NCBI GenBank assembly: GCA_027011045.1
Contig: JALVAT010000006.1
Coordinates: 1-40,539, forward strand
DNA length: 40,539 bases
Direction: 5' to 3'
Source of the DNA: Microcaldota archaeon
GTDB taxonomy: Archaea > Iainarchaeota > Iainarchaeia > JAADDC01
Shown here: positions 1 to 9,853 of the stretch, piece by piece
Layout: each line of letters opens with the position of its first letter
How positions within the stretch are numbered: the first letter of the stretch is position 1
Notes under the pieces: model-generated
What the model was told of the DNA's origin: nothing
Database searches by the model: none
Seen by the model: the letters and a program-made list of their open reading frames with translations, nothing else
Position numbers and translations under genes: made by a program

Positions 1-144
1 GCTAGGAACCTGCCCGGTGTGGATGTGGTGGAGGTGCGCAACCTCAACGCTGAGCTCCTCGCCCCGGGTGCACACCCCGGCAGGCTGGCCATCTGGACTC
101 GGGACGCCATCGAGGAGCTCGAAAACCTCTTCGTGGTGATGTAA
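1..144 (+). CDS. rpl4: 50S ribosomal protein uL4 (C-terminal fragment, truncated by window start)
   Basis: Frame 1 reads [47 protein letters not shown], typical archaeal L4 C-terminus; directly upstream of L23. Confidence 0.9.
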   Translation, partial: ARNLPGVDVVEVRNLNAELLAPGAHPGRLAIWTRDAIEELENLFVVM

Positions 145-145
145 A

Positions 146-400
146 ATGGAGGAAATCATCCTCTACCCCCTCATATCGGAAAAGGCCATTGCGCAGATCC
201 ACAACAACAACACAATAGTCTTCATCGTGCGTCCCGATGCAACGAAGCAGCAGATTCGCCGCGCGATCGAGGATCTCTACAACGTAAAGGTTCAGGATGT
301 TAACACCCTCCGCACCCGTGATGGCCGCAAGAAGGCCTATGTGCGCCTTGCGGAGGGCTACTCTGCGGTAGACCTAGCAACGAAACTGGGTGTGATCTGA
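146..400 (+). CDS. rpl23: 50S ribosomal protein uL23
   Basis: 84 aa ORF, L23 family sequence, operon position. Confidence 0.95.
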   Translation: MEEIILYPLISEKAIAQIHNNNTIVFIVRPDATKQQIRRAIEDLYNVKVQDVNTLRTRDGRKKAYVRLAEGYSAVDLATKLGVI

Positions 401-1116
401 TGGGGAAGAGAATTCGTGTTCAGAGGCTCGGAAGGGGCAGTCCCACTTTCCGGGTTGCAGACCACCGCAGGAAGATTCAGAAGGTTTCCTACCCCCGCCC
501 CAGCATTGAGACTGTTCGTGGCCAGGTTGTTGACCTGGTTCACGACGTGGGGCGGTCTTACCCCGTGATGGTCGTTATCATGGAGGATGGGGCCACCGTG
601 TACCTTCCCGCCCCCGAGGGTATTGCTGTGGGTGACTGGCTCCAGTTCGGCACCGGGGCCGAACTCGCCATTGGCAACGTACTGCCGCTCGCTGAGATCC
701 CCGAGGGTACCCCGATATTCAACATAGAGGGTGTGCCAGGGGATGGCGGCAAGTACGTGCGCACCTCCGGCGCCTACGCCATTGTCTCCACCCGTACCGA
801 CAGGGAAGTTATCGTGAAGATGCCTTCGGGCAAGCTCAAATCCTTCAACCCTGCGTGCAGGGCCATGATTGGCAACGTTGCTGGTGGCGGTAGGACCGAG
901 AAGCCCTTCGTGAAGGCTGGCAAGCGCTACCACGCAATGGCCGCCCTCAGCAAGAAGTATCCCAAGGTGCGCGGTGTGGCCATGAACGTTGTGGATCACC
1001 CACACGGTGGTAAGGAGCACCACCCGCCCGGACCGACTACCGTTGCAAGGAATACGCCACCCGGGCGCAAGGTGGGTCACATTGCAGCGCGCCGCACTGG
1101 TAGGCGCAAGAAGTAA
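400..1116 (+). CDS. rpl2: 50S ribosomal protein uL2
   Basis: [17 protein letters not shown]...[15 protein letters not shown] signature. Confidence 0.97.
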   Translation: MGKRIRVQRLGRGSPTFRVADHRRKIQKVSYPRPSIETVRGQVVDLVHDVGRSYPVMVVIMEDGATVYLPAPEGIAVGDWLQFGTGAELAIGNVLPLAEIPEGTPIFNIEGVPGDGGKYVRTSGAYAIVSTRTDREVIVKMPSGKLKSFNPACRAMIGNVAGGGRTEKPFVKAGKRYHAMAALSKKYPKVRGVAMNVVDHPHGGKEHHPPGPTTVARNTPPGRKVGHIAARRTGRRKK

Positions 1117-1127
1117 AGGTGATGCTC

Positions 1128-1538
1128 ATGGCGAAGGAGTTTAAGTACCGCGGCTACACCGTCGATCAGCTAATGGGGATGCCCCTTGGCGAGTTCGCCA
1201 AGCTCGTTCCCTCCCGTGCTCGCAGAACCCTGCTCCGTGGCTACAAGGACCCCATGCGCAAGAAGCTCATGGAGAAGGTAAAGCGGGCCAGGGAGGCCGT
1301 GGATGCGGGCAAGCCCCAGCCCAAGGTGCGCACGCACTGCAGGGATGTCGTGATCGTTCCACAGATGATAGGATTGACCATAGAGGTCTACAACGGTAAG
1401 GAGTTCGTCCCCCTGAAGATAAAGCCTGAGATGCTCGGTCACCGCCTCGGCGAGTTCGTCTTTACCAGGAAGCGCGTGATGCACAGCTCGCCGGGTGTCG
1501 GTGCGTCGAGATCCACCAAGCACGTGGGTAGGAAGTGA
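1128..1538 (+). CDS. rps19: 30S ribosomal protein uS19
   Basis: S19 motif [31 protein letters not shown]; start at ATG 1128 chosen after GGTGAT SD. Confidence 0.95.
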   Translation: MAKEFKYRGYTVDQLMGMPLGEFAKLVPSRARRTLLRGYKDPMRKKLMEKVKRAREAVDAGKPQPKVRTHCRDVVIVPQMIGLTIEVYNGKEFVPLKIKPEMLGHRLGEFVFTRKRVMHSSPGVGASRSTKHVGRK

Positions 1539-1543
1539 TGGTC

Positions 1544-1996
1544 ATGGTGAAGAAGCGCTACTCGCACAAGGACTACGACCCTAAGCGCATGGCGAGGGGC
1601 ATGCTTGTCAATGCCCCCATTTCCACCAAGTGGGCAGTGGAGATCGGCAGGGCCATTAAGGGCATGCGCTTGGTGGATGCAGAGGCATACCTCCGCCGTG
1701 TCCTGCGCCACGAGGACTGGATACCCATTCGCAGGTTCAACAGGGACGTTCCACACCGCAAGGGCGTAAAGGCAGGCGTGAAGAGCGGAAGGTACATGGA
1801 CAAGGCGGTTCGTTACTTCCTCAAGCTCATCGAGAACGTCAAGAACAACGCCGAGCAGAAGGGCCTCGATGTGGAGAAGCTCAGGATCATCCACGTTTCC
1901 GCGTCCAAGGGTTACCGCAGGCCCAGGATTCAGCCCATGCTTCTGCGTGTGATCCGCAGGAAGTCCACGCACGTTGAAATGGTGGTGAGCGAATGA
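1544..1996 (+). CDS. rpl22: 50S ribosomal protein uL22
   Basis: L22 family sequence; operon position. Confidence 0.94.
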   Translation: MVKKRYSHKDYDPKRMARGMLVNAPISTKWAVEIGRAIKGMRLVDAEAYLRRVLRHEDWIPIRRFNRDVPHRKGVKAGVKSGRYMDKAVRYFLKLIENVKNNAEQKGLDVEKLRIIHVSASKGYRRPRIQPMLLRVIRRKSTHVEMVVSE

Positions 1997-2709
1997 TCGA
2001 GCGCGAGTTCGTCAAGGATGCCACCCTTGGCCTTGCGGTCAAGGAGTACCTCATGTATGAGCTTCGCCAGGCTCTCCCGTCCGAGATAAAGGTGCTCAAG
2101 ACCCCTCTCGTTACTCGCATCGTTGTGAAGGTTGCCAGGCCGGCTCTCGTCATCGGTCGCAAGGGTTCCCGCATCAAGAAGCTCACGGAGGACGTCAAGC
2201 GCCGCTTCCGTCTTGAGAACCCACAGATTGAAGTGGTGCCTGTCCAGAACCCCACCCTTGACGCCCAGGTGCAGGCTATGCGCATAGCGCTTGCCCTGGA
2301 GCGCGGGCAGGCCTGGCGTCCCCTGATGCGCAAGACCCTCGCCAGGATCATGGCAGCCGGCGCAAAGGGTTGTGAAATCGTCATCAAGGGTAAGCTCGGT
2401 GCACGTGGTGCGAAGAAACGCACGGAGCGCCTGCTTGCCGGCTACATGAAGAAGTGTGGTGACCCCGTGAAGCTCGTGGACCAGGGCCACGCTGTCGCTT
2501 ACACGCGTTGGGGTACCATCGGTGTTCACGTGTATATCGTCCACCCGGACACCGTGTTCCCCGACCACGTGGAGATCCCGGACGTTCCCAAGGAAACCAT
2601 CGCTCAGAAGCTTGGCCTTGCTGTTTCCGCGTCCGGGTCCGAATCAGCTACTGAGGTGAGCGAGAATGGCAATAGCCAGGGCGAAGGAGCTGCGGCAGAA
2701 GAGCGTTGA
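1993..2709 (+). CDS. rps3: 30S ribosomal protein uS3
   Basis: KH domain VIGRKGSRIKKL, S3 family. Confidence 0.96.
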   Translation: MIEREFVKDATLGLAVKEYLMYELRQALPSEIKVLKTPLVTRIVVKVARPALVIGRKGSRIKKLTEDVKRRFRLENPQIEVVPVQNPTLDAQVQAMRIALALERGQAWRPLMRKTLARIMAAGAKGCEIVIKGKLGARGAKKRTERLLAGYMKKCGDPVKLVDQGHAVAYTRWGTIGVHVYIVHPDTVFPDHVEIPDVPKETIAQKLGLAVSASGSESATEVSENGNSQGEGAAAEER

Positions 2710-2878
2710 GGAGCTCAAGGCCATGCTCTCCGAGTATCGCGCTGAACTGCGCAAGATCATGGCCCAGACCGCCGCTGGGGTGCGCCCCGAAAATCCCGGC
2801 AGGGCGAGGGAGTTAAAAAGGACCATTGCCAGAATACTAACGATACTCCGAGAAAAGGAGAACGAGGTGGCAGGCTAA
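2666..2878 (+). CDS. rpl29: 50S ribosomal protein uL29
   Basis: L29 family; overlaps uS3 3' end. Confidence 0.93.
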   Translation: MAIARAKELRQKSVEELKAMLSEYRAELRKIMAQTAAGVRPENPGRARELKRTIARILTILREKENEVAG

Positions 2879-2879
2879 A

Positions 2880-3194
2880 GTGGTAAAGGACCTTGCAGAC
2901 GTGATCGGGCTTGACGAGGAGCTCATTGAGCCAGAGAGCTTGACCCGCGAGCAGATGCGGATTAAAATCCGCCGCGAGAAGCGTAAATGGGGCAAAATGA
3001 TGACGATCATCAGCGGTTTTGACGATACCGTTGATGTCAAGGCCCTCGCTAAGCGCCTGAAGCGCACCCTTGGTTGCGGCGGTACCTACGACCCGAAGAC
3101 CCGGACGATTGAGCTACAGGGTGACCACGCCCGCAAGGTTCGTGAATTCCTCATTAAGGAGGGCTTCCCTGAGGAGAACATCGACGTGGTATAA
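2880..3194 (+). CDS. translation initiation factor aIF1 (SUI1 family)
   Basis: TIISGFDDT...LKRTLGCGGTYDPKTRTIELQGDH: SUI1 core; GTG start. Confidence 0.92.
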   Translation: MVKDLADVIGLDEELIEPESLTREQMRIKIRREKRKWGKMMTIISGFDDTVDVKALAKRLKRTLGCGGTYDPKTRTIELQGDHARKVREFLIKEGFPEENIDVV

Positions 3195-3238
3195 GCCCTC
3201 CCCTACTTTTCCTTAAAGCCTTTACTCCAATTCTTCAC

Positions 3239-3538
3239 GTGCGCCGTCTGCACCCTGCCCTTCTGGGGGAACTCATCGGTCTGCGGGTTCGTGTGGTTAA
3301 CGCCACGCATCCCGGCTACATAGGGATAGAGGGAACCGTTGTGGACGAGACGAAAAACCTGCTGGTGGTGGAGACCTCGGAAGGGATTAAAAAACTTCCC
3401 AAGCCTGATATTGTGGTAGAGTTTGAGCTCCCTAACGGGGAGCGAATTTGTGTGGACGGTGCTGAAATAACCGTCCGTCCCCATGAGAGGACAAGGAAGC
3501 TCTGGAGGAAGGTCTATGCGCGCAGTGGTCGTGGGTAA
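3239..3538 (+). CDS. rnp1: RNase P protein component 1 (Rpp29/Pop4)
   Basis: LIGLRVRVVNATHPGYIGIEGTVVDETKNLLVVET; between aIF1 and uS17 as in other archaea. Confidence 0.92.
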   Translation: MRRLHPALLGELIGLRVRVVNATHPGYIGIEGTVVDETKNLLVVETSEGIKKLPKPDIVVEFELPNGERICVDGAEITVRPHERTRKLWRKVYARSGRG

Positions 3539-3869
3539 CCAGGTTATCGAACCCCCCACCAAGGAGGACTGTGGGGATAAGAAGTGTCCTTTCCACGGTA
3601 ACGTCACCGTTCATGGTCAGCTCATCGTGGGCAAGGTCATTTCGGACAGGATGCAGAGGACTGTGGTCGTCGCCCGGCAGGCGAGCCGCTACGTCAAGAA
3701 GTACAAGCGTTACATGCGCGTTACGTACAAGATCCACGCACACAACCCGCCCTGTGTGAACGCGCACGTGGGCGACATAGTTCTGCTGGGCGAGACCCGT
3801 AAGCTCGCAAAAACCGTTAACTTCGTGGTTCTGAAGGTTCTTAAGAAGGCTGAGGAGGGAGCACAGTGA
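3516..3869 (+). CDS. rps17: 30S ribosomal protein uS17
   Basis: FHGNVTVHGQLIVGKVISDRMQRTVVV; start at ATG 3516 with GGAGGAAGGT upstream. Confidence 0.94.
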   Translation: MRAVVVGNQVIEPPTKEDCGDKKCPFHGNVTVHGQLIVGKVISDRMQRTVVVARQASRYVKKYKRYMRVTYKIHAHNPPCVNAHVGDIVLLGETRKLAKTVNFVVLKVLKKAEEGAQ

Positions 3870-4264
3870 AGGCGATTAGCGCTTCCGTTACTAAGGGCAT
3901 TACGGTTCGCACGCTCCTCACCTGTGCCGACAACACCGGTGCCAAGGTCCTCAAGGTTATCGGTGTGATCGGCTACAAGGGCGTGAAGCGCCGCTACCCC
4001 AAGGCTGGTGTGGGCGACATTGTGGTCGCCTCCGTGGTCAAGGGTACCCCTGAAATGAGGAAGAAGGTTGTCAAGGCTGTGATCATCCGTCAGCGCATGC
4101 CCTACAGGCGCGCCAACGGCACGAGAATCGCCTTTGAGGATAACGCTGCGGTCATAGTCAACGATCGTGGTGAGCCCCGAGGATCTGAGATCAAGGGGCC
4201 GGTCGCCAAGGAGGTGGGCGAGCGGTTCCCCAAGGTTGTTAGAATAGCATCCATCGTGGTGTGA
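3866..4264 (+). CDS. rpl14: 50S ribosomal protein uL14
   Basis: L14 family sequence. Confidence 0.95.
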   Translation: MKAISASVTKGITVRTLLTCADNTGAKVLKVIGVIGYKGVKRRYPKAGVGDIVVASVVKGTPEMRKKVVKAVIIRQRMPYRRANGTRIAFEDNAAVIVNDRGEPRGSEIKGPVAKEVGERFPKVVRIASIVV

Positions 4265-4267
4265 GCC

Positions 4268-4615
4268 ATGACGGTCAAGATCGGTTATCAGCCCAGGAAG
4301 CAGAGGCGCTTCCGCTACCGTGCTCCCCTGCACCTCAGGAAGCGCTTCGTCCGTGCAACGCTCTCCAAGGAGCTTCGTAAGGAGCTCGGCCGCAGGTCCA
4401 TCACCGTCCGCAAGGGCGACACCGTGAGGATCATGCGCGGCAAGTTCAAGGGCAAGGAGGGCGTGGTTGCCCGCGTGGATCTCCGCAAGGGCAAGGTCTA
4501 CGTGGAGGGCATCACGGTCAAGAAGGCCAACGGCACCGAAGTGATGGTTCCCCTGGATGCATCCAATCTCATGGTAATCGATGTGTACAGAGAAGATGAC
4601 AGGAGGTTCGCGTAA
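4268..4615 (+). CDS. rpl24: 50S ribosomal protein uL24
   Basis: KOW motif GDTVRIMRGKFKGKEGVV. Confidence 0.95.
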   Translation: MTVKIGYQPRKQRRFRYRAPLHLRKRFVRATLSKELRKELGRRSITVRKGDTVRIMRGKFKGKEGVVARVDLRKGKVYVEGITVKKANGTEVMVPLDASNLMVIDVYREDDRRFA

Positions 4616-5343
4616 TGGCCCTGGTTGGTGGAGGTTCTCGGCACCTTAAGCGCCTTGCTGCTCCAGCGTCCTGGAAGATCAAGCGCAAGCGCCGCTTCGG
4701 CACCTGGATAGTCAAGCCTATTCCCGGTCCTCACCCCATGGAACGCTCTGTTCCACTGCGCGTGCTCATACGCGATCTGTTGGAGCTGGCGTACACGACG
4801 AAGGAAGCCGATCGCATTATTCGCGCCGGCGAGGTTCTCGTGGACGGGCGTGTCCGCAAGAACCCGCGCTTCCCCGTGGGTCTTTTCGACGTCGTGGAGA
4901 TCCCCAAGCTTAAGAAGGTCTACCGCATCATTCTCGACGACAAGGGCCGCATTGTGCCCAAGGAAGTGCCAGAATCCGAGAGAAATGTCAAGATCGTCCG
5001 TGTTGAGCGTAAGAAGACCATTAAGGGCGGAAAGATTCAGATCGGCACGCACGACGGTAGAACATTCCTCATCGATGACAAGGACTCTATCCACGTCGGT
5101 GACGCCATCAAGATCCAGCTCCCCGACCAGAAGATCCTTGAGATTTACCCCCTCGGCAAGGGGAGCCTCGCATACGTCCTTTCCGGGCGTCACGCGGGTA
5201 CCGTTGGTACCATTGAGGATGTTATCCCCGGTGACGTCGTGAGGGAGCGCGCCGTGGTCATTACCGTAGGCGGTGACAGGATGCAGACCGCGGCGAGGAA
5301 CGTGTTCGTCGTCGGTGTACAGAACCCCGCCATAACGTTGTAA
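4615..5343 (+). CDS. rps4e: 30S ribosomal protein eS4
   Basis: GGSRHLKRLAAPASWKI. Confidence 0.96.
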   Translation: MALVGGGSRHLKRLAAPASWKIKRKRRFGTWIVKPIPGPHPMERSVPLRVLIRDLLELAYTTKEADRIIRAGEVLVDGRVRKNPRFPVGLFDVVEIPKLKKVYRIILDDKGRIVPKEVPESERNVKIVRVERKKTIKGGKIQIGTHDGRTFLIDDKDSIHVGDAIKIQLPDQKILEIYPLGKGSLAYVLSGRHAGTVGTIEDVIPGDVVRERAVVITVGGDRMQTAARNVFVVGVQNPAITL

Positions 5344-5353
5344 GGTGGTATGA

Positions 5354-5872
5354 ATGACCTCTGCAGAGAACCCCATGCGTGCCATTCGCATTTCCAAGGT
5401 AGTCATCAACATCGGTGTGGGCGAGCCCGGTGAGCGTCTGGACAAGGCAGAGGAGTTGCTCAAGCGCCTCACCGGACACAAGCCCGTCCGCACCCGTGCC
5501 AAGAAGAAGATTCCAAAGTGGGGCGTTCGTCCGGGACTCCCCATCGGCGTGAAGGTCACCCTCCGTGGTGCGGATGCCGAGGAGTTCCTTAAGCGTGCCT
5601 TCGCCGCGGTGGACAACAAGATTTCGGCATCTTCCTTTGACGAGCGCGGCAACTTCAGCTTTGGCATTCGCGAGTACATCGACATTCCCGGGATGAAGTA
5701 CGACCCCAAGATCGGAATCTTCGGTATGGATGTCTGTGTTTCCCTTGAGCGTCCCGGTTTCCGGGTTGCACGGCGCAAGGTGCGCCGTGCCAAGGTTGGT
5801 AAGCGCCACCTGATCACAAAGGATGAGGCCATTGAGTTCGTAAAGAACAAGTTCGGAGTGGAGGTAGTCTGA
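5354..5872 (+). CDS. rpl5: 50S ribosomal protein uL5
   Basis: L5 family sequence. Confidence 0.95.
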   Translation: MTSAENPMRAIRISKVVINIGVGEPGERLDKAEELLKRLTGHKPVRTRAKKKIPKWGVRPGLPIGVKVTLRGADAEEFLKRAFAAVDNKISASSFDERGNFSFGIREYIDIPGMKYDPKIGIFGMDVCVSLERPGFRVARRKVRRAKVGKRHLITKDEAIEFVKNKFGVEVV

Positions 5873-6027
5873 TGGGAAAGCGGAGGCGTCGTGCTAAGCA
5901 CGGGAAGAACGTGAAGTGCCAGCGCTGCGGCAGGCCTGAGGCGGTCATCCGCAAGTATGGATTGATGCTCTGCCGCCAGTGTTTCCGCGAGGTCGCCGCG
6001 GAGCTGGGGTTCAAGAAGTATTCGTAA
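5872..6027 (+). CDS. rps14: 30S ribosomal protein uS14 (zinc-binding type)
   Basis: 51 aa ORF below the supplied track cut-off: [51 protein letters not shown], CxxC...CxxC. Confidence 0.95.
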   Translation: MGKRRRRAKHGKNVKCQRCGRPEAVIRKYGLMLCRQCFREVAAELGFKKYS

Positions 6028-6037
6028 GGTGGTGCTC

Positions 6038-6430
6038 ATGGTCAGGGTTGATCCTCTCGCAGACGCACTCAATGCCATCAAGAACGCAGAGATGGCCGGC
6101 AAGCGCGAGATAACTGTGTACCCAGCCTCTAAGCTCCTGCTCAACGTCCTCCGCGTGATGCAGGAGAAGGGCTACATCAAGGAGTTTGAGTTCATCGACG
6201 ACGGCAGGGAGGGCATGGTCCGCATAGTGCTTGCTGGCACCATTACCAAGTGTGGTGCCATTCGCCCCCGCTACGCCGTTAAGAAGGATGGATGGGTTGA
6301 GTGGGAGAAGCAGTTCCTCCCGGCCCGTGGAATCGGTATACTCATCGTTTCCACGCCTGAAGGATTGATGACCCACGAGGAGGCTAAGCAGAAGGGCCTG
6401 GGCGGCAGGCTCATAGCCTACGTGTACTGA
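6038..6430 (+). CDS. rps8: 30S ribosomal protein uS8
   Basis: [14 protein letters not shown]...[20 protein letters not shown]. Confidence 0.95.
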   Translation: MVRVDPLADALNAIKNAEMAGKREITVYPASKLLLNVLRVMQEKGYIKEFEFIDDGREGMVRIVLAGTITKCGAIRPRYAVKKDGWVEWEKQFLPARGIGILIVSTPEGLMTHEEAKQKGLGGRLIAYVY

Positions 6431-6440
6431 GGTGTGATCC

Positions 6441-6989
6441 ATGCAGAGACTCGTAAGGGAAATAGAAATTCCAGAGGGCGTTACGGTCCAGGTTGACGGT
6501 CGTACGGTTACTGTGACCGGGCCACTGGGCACCCTCAAGCGCTACTTCAACAACGAGGGCATAGAAATATCTCTCGAGGGCAACAAGGTCATTGTCCGCG
6601 CCCTCTCCCACAAGCGCAAGCACAAGGCCAATGCCGGTACCGTCGCCGCCCACATTACGAATATGATAAAGGGTGTCCAGAAGCCCTGGAAGTACAAGCT
6701 CCGCGTGGTCTACTCGCACTTCCCCATCAAGGTCCAGATCAAGGGCGACGTTGTTGAGATCGTTAACTTCCTTGGCGCCAAGACTCCACGTTACGCACGC
6801 ATCATGCCGGGCGCCAAGGTGCAGATAAACGGTCAGGATATCGTTGTTACGTCCATCGATAAGGAGGCCGCGGGTCAGACTGCTGCGAACCTCGAAATCG
6901 CCACGAAGCTCGGTCCGGATTTCGACCCGCGCAAGTTCCAGGACGGTATCTTCATTGTGGAGAAGGCCGTTTGGGGTGAAGAAGAATGA
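6441..6989 (+). CDS. rpl6: 50S ribosomal protein uL6
   Basis: L6 family sequence. Confidence 0.95.
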   Translation: MQRLVREIEIPEGVTVQVDGRTVTVTGPLGTLKRYFNNEGIEISLEGNKVIVRALSHKRKHKANAGTVAAHITNMIKGVQKPWKYKLRVVYSHFPIKVQIKGDVVEIVNFLGAKTPRYARIMPGAKVQINGQDIVVTSIDKEAAGQTAANLEIATKLGPDFDPRKFQDGIFIVEKAVWGEEE

Positions 6990-7330
6990 GCATAGTCGCA
7001 CTCAAGCGCAGGAAGCCCCGTTTCCGTAGGCAGCACGGTCCTTGGAGCAAGCGGCTCAGGGACACGTGGAGGCGTCCACGGGGTGAGAACTCTAAGCAGC
7101 GCAAGAAGTGGTGGGGGAAGGGTGAGCACCCCGGTTCCGGCTGGAGGCAGCCCCGCGCCATAAGGGGACTTCACCCCTCCGGTCTTCCAGAGGTGCTCGT
7201 CTACAACCCCAGTGAGCTTGATGGCCTTTCCGGCGTCCTCATCAGGATCGGTCGCACTGTGGGCAAGCGCAAGCGCGCCCAGATCGTGGAGAAGGCTAAG
7301 CAGCTTGGTCTGAAGGTGATCAACCCATGA
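6986..7330 (+). CDS. rpl32e: 50S ribosomal protein eL32
   Basis: KPRFRRQ...WRRPRG...RGLHPSGLPEVLVYNP. Confidence 0.94.
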   Translation: MSIVALKRRKPRFRRQHGPWSKRLRDTWRRPRGENSKQRKKWWGKGEHPGSGWRQPRAIRGLHPSGLPEVLVYNPSELDGLSGVLIRIGRTVGKRKRAQIVEKAKQLGLKVINP

Positions 7331-7767
7331 AGCCCGATCGAGCCAAGGAGCTCGTTGCGGAGATCTACAAGGTGGGCGCATCTCGCGTTCGCATTCGCCC
7401 TGAGGGCCTCTCCGAAGTGGAGGAGGCAATGACGAAGGACGACCTTAGAGCGCTCGTGGAGCGCGGCGTTATCGAGATACTTCCCAAGCGCTCGCCGTCC
7501 CGTCATCGTGCTCGCTACCTGCACCAGCAGAAGCGCAAGGGGCGCAGGCGCGGTTATGGTTCCCGCAAGGGCAAGCCCGGTGCGCGCCTTGATCCTAAGC
7601 TCGCGTGGATGTTGAAGATCCGTGCGATCCGCCGCTTCCTCCGTACGCTCCGTGCGGAGGGCAAGGTTACTCCAAGGGAGTACCGTAGGATTTACAGGCT
7701 TGCAAAGGGCGGACACGTGCGTAGCAGGCGCCACGTACTTGAAATACTCGAGGAGCTGAGGCGGTGA
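7327..7767 (+). CDS. rpl19e: 50S ribosomal protein eL19
   Basis: L19e family; R/K-rich core, operon position. Confidence 0.94.
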   Translation: MKPDRAKELVAEIYKVGASRVRIRPEGLSEVEEAMTKDDLRALVERGVIEILPKRSPSRHRARYLHQQKRKGRRRGYGSRKGKPGARLDPKLAWMLKIRAIRRFLRTLRAEGKVTPREYRRIYRLAKGGHVRSRRHVLEILEELRR

Positions 7768-7769
7768 TC

Positions 7770-8354
7770 ATGGCACACGGTCCCAACTACAAGGTGAAGC
7801 TGAGGCGTATTCGCGAGGGGAAGACCCGCTATCCCAAGCGCCTCAAGCTCGTCAAGTCTGGAAAGCCCCGCCTCGTCGTGCGCAAGGGGCTCAGGAATAT
7901 CATCGTTCAGATCATAGAGTACCGCCCCGAGTCCGACGTTACACTCCTCTCCGTCTCTTCCGCAGACCTCAAGCGTCTTGGATGGAAGGGGTACACGGCG
8001 AACCTTCCAGCGGCGTATCTGCTCGGCTACCTTGCCGGCAAGCGCGCGCTGGAGCGCGGTGTGAAGGAGGCTGTGCTTGACATAGGCTTCACCACCCCCG
8101 TTCGCGGAGCCGTTGTCTTCGCCGTGCTCAAGGGCGCCATTGATGCGGGGCTTGATGTGCCCCACAGCGAAGAGGCGTTCCCATCCGAGGATCGTATACG
8201 GGGCGAGCACGTCGCGAACTATGCCAAGCAGCTGAAGGAGAACGATCCCGAGCGCTACAAGCGCCAGTTCTCAAGGTATCTTGAGCGTGGACTCGCTCCA
8301 GAGGATCTCCCCAAGCACTTTGAGGAAATACTCGAGAAGGTGAAGGCAGCATGA
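7770..8354 (+). CDS. rpl18: 50S ribosomal protein uL18
   Basis: L18 family; ATG 7770 chosen. Confidence 0.94.
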   Translation: MAHGPNYKVKLRRIREGKTRYPKRLKLVKSGKPRLVVRKGLRNIIVQIIEYRPESDVTLLSVSSADLKRLGWKGYTANLPAAYLLGYLAGKRALERGVKEAVLDIGFTTPVRGAVVFAVLKGAIDAGLDVPHSEEAFPSEDRIRGEHVANYAKQLKENDPERYKRQFSRYLERGLAPEDLPKHFEEILEKVKAA

Positions 8355-8983
8355 AGGGCGATTGGGAGCCCAGGACAAAGCTGGGCAGGATGGTGAAGAA
8401 GGGCGATATTACCACCATGGAGGCCGCCCTTGAAACAGGCCTGCCCATACTCGAACCCGAGATTGTTGATGCTCTTCTGCCAGATCTTAAGTTCGTTATC
8501 CTTGACAGCAGGGCCACGGTTCGCGTGACGGACTCCGGTAAGCGCAGGTCCATTGAGGTCCTTGTGGTCGTCGGAAACGGAAATGGCTACGTGGGTGTTG
8601 GCCTGGGCAAGGCAAAGGACTTCAGGACAGCGCTCCAGAAGGCAATTGCCCGTGCCAAGCTGAACATCATACGCGTCCGCCGTGGCTGTGGTTCCTGGGA
8701 GTGTGGTTGTGGCACTGCGCACTCCATCCCCTTCAAGGTGGAGGGTAAGTCCGGCTCGGTCAGCATAGTGCTGATGCCTGGTCCCAAGGGCCTTGGCATC
8801 GTGGCACCAGACTCCATTAAGCCAATCTTCGAGCTGGCTGGCATCAAGGATATATGGACCAAGGCACGTGGCAACACGAGGAACACGATCAACTTCGCAC
8901 AGGCGGTCATTGACGCCCTGAAGAAGCTAGCCGCCACGAAGATTCCGAAGGAGCAGATGGTTGTACTAGGGGTGGATTGGTAA
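8351..8983 (+). CDS. rps5: 30S ribosomal protein uS5
   Basis: [32 protein letters not shown]. Confidence 0.96.
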   Translation: MKGDWEPRTKLGRMVKKGDITTMEAALETGLPILEPEIVDALLPDLKFVILDSRATVRVTDSGKRRSIEVLVVVGNGNGYVGVGLGKAKDFRTALQKAIARAKLNIIRVRRGCGSWECGCGTAHSIPFKVEGKSGSVSIVLMPGPKGLGIVAPDSIKPIFELAGIKDIWTKARGNTRNTINFAQAVIDALKKLAATKIPKEQMVVLGVDW

Positions 8984-9444
8984 TGGCGTACGCTGTTGTG
9001 CTCGTAAGGGGCCTGGTCAATGTGCGCTCTGAGATAAAGGATGCCATCCGCAGGCTCCGCCTAACAAGGGTTAACCACGCGGTTGTGGTTCCTGAGACGC
9101 CGCAGATCCGCGGTATGCTCAACCTTGCCCAGGGCTACGTTACGTGGGGCGAGATCGACAGGGACACCCTGGACGCACTGCTTCGCAAGCGCGGCAGGTT
9201 CCAGGGCGATGTTCCCGTCACCCCCGAGGAGATTGAGAACCGTACTGGTATGAAGTGGGACGAGTTCCTCGATGCTGTGCTTAAGGGCGAGATCAAGCTT
9301 TCTGACGTTGGCATAAAGCCCTTCCGCCTCCACCCGCCCAGAAAGGGATATGGGCGTGGTGGTGTCAAGCAGAGCTTCAAGGTTGGCGGAGCCCTCGGCT
9401 ATCGCGGCGAGGCTATTAATGAACTCCTCAGGAGGATGATGTAA
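8983..9444 (+). CDS. rpl30: 50S ribosomal protein uL30
   Basis: VRGLVNVRSEIKDAIRRLRL...RGMLNLAQGYVTWGEI. Confidence 0.95.
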   Translation: MAYAVVLVRGLVNVRSEIKDAIRRLRLTRVNHAVVVPETPQIRGMLNLAQGYVTWGEIDRDTLDALLRKRGRFQGDVPVTPEEIENRTGMKWDEFLDAVLKGEIKLSDVGIKPFRLHPPRKGYGRGGVKQSFKVGGALGYRGEAINELLRRMM

Positions 9445-9852
9445 ATGGTAGTTCGCCGCAGGAAGAAGTACAGGAAGAAGCTCGGCGGTCGCACTTACCA
9501 CGGTAACACGAAGAATCGCCGCGGCCACGGTACCCGTGGCGGCAAGGGCTGGTCCGGCCGCTGGGGTCAGAAGCTCATAAAGGCCATCAAGGAGGGTCGC
9601 GGCCCCGAGAAGGGGTTCTCCCCCGTCCGCCGTCGCGAGGTTGACGTTATCAACGTTGCTGACATTGATGACCTCGCGCTTGCGGGTGTCCTGCCAAAGG
9701 AGGGGGAGAAGTTCGTCTTTGATGCCCGCTCCTTCGGTGTGGACAAGGTTCTTGGCCGTGGCCAGATCACCGTTGCCGTGATAGTTCGTGGCGCCGATGT
9801 AAGCGCCAGGGCAAGGGAAAAGATAGAGGCAGCCGGTGGAGAGGTGGAGTAA
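9445..9852 (+). CDS. rpl15: 50S ribosomal protein uL15
   Basis: GHGTRGGKGWSGRWGQK; L15 family. Confidence 0.94.
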   Translation: MVVRRRKKYRKKLGGRTYHGNTKNRRGHGTRGGKGWSGRWGQKLIKAIKEGRGPEKGFSPVRRREVDVINVADIDDLALAGVLPKEGEKFVFDARSFGVDKVLGRGQITVAVIVRGADVSARAREKIEAAGGEVE

Positions 9853-9853
9853 G

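Noticed and set aside
4498-6144. 548-aa minus-strand ORF antisense to uL24-uS14
   Set aside because: Covers several intact, clearly recognised ribosomal genes on +; typical spurious antisense ORF in GC-rich coding DNA, no domain recognised.
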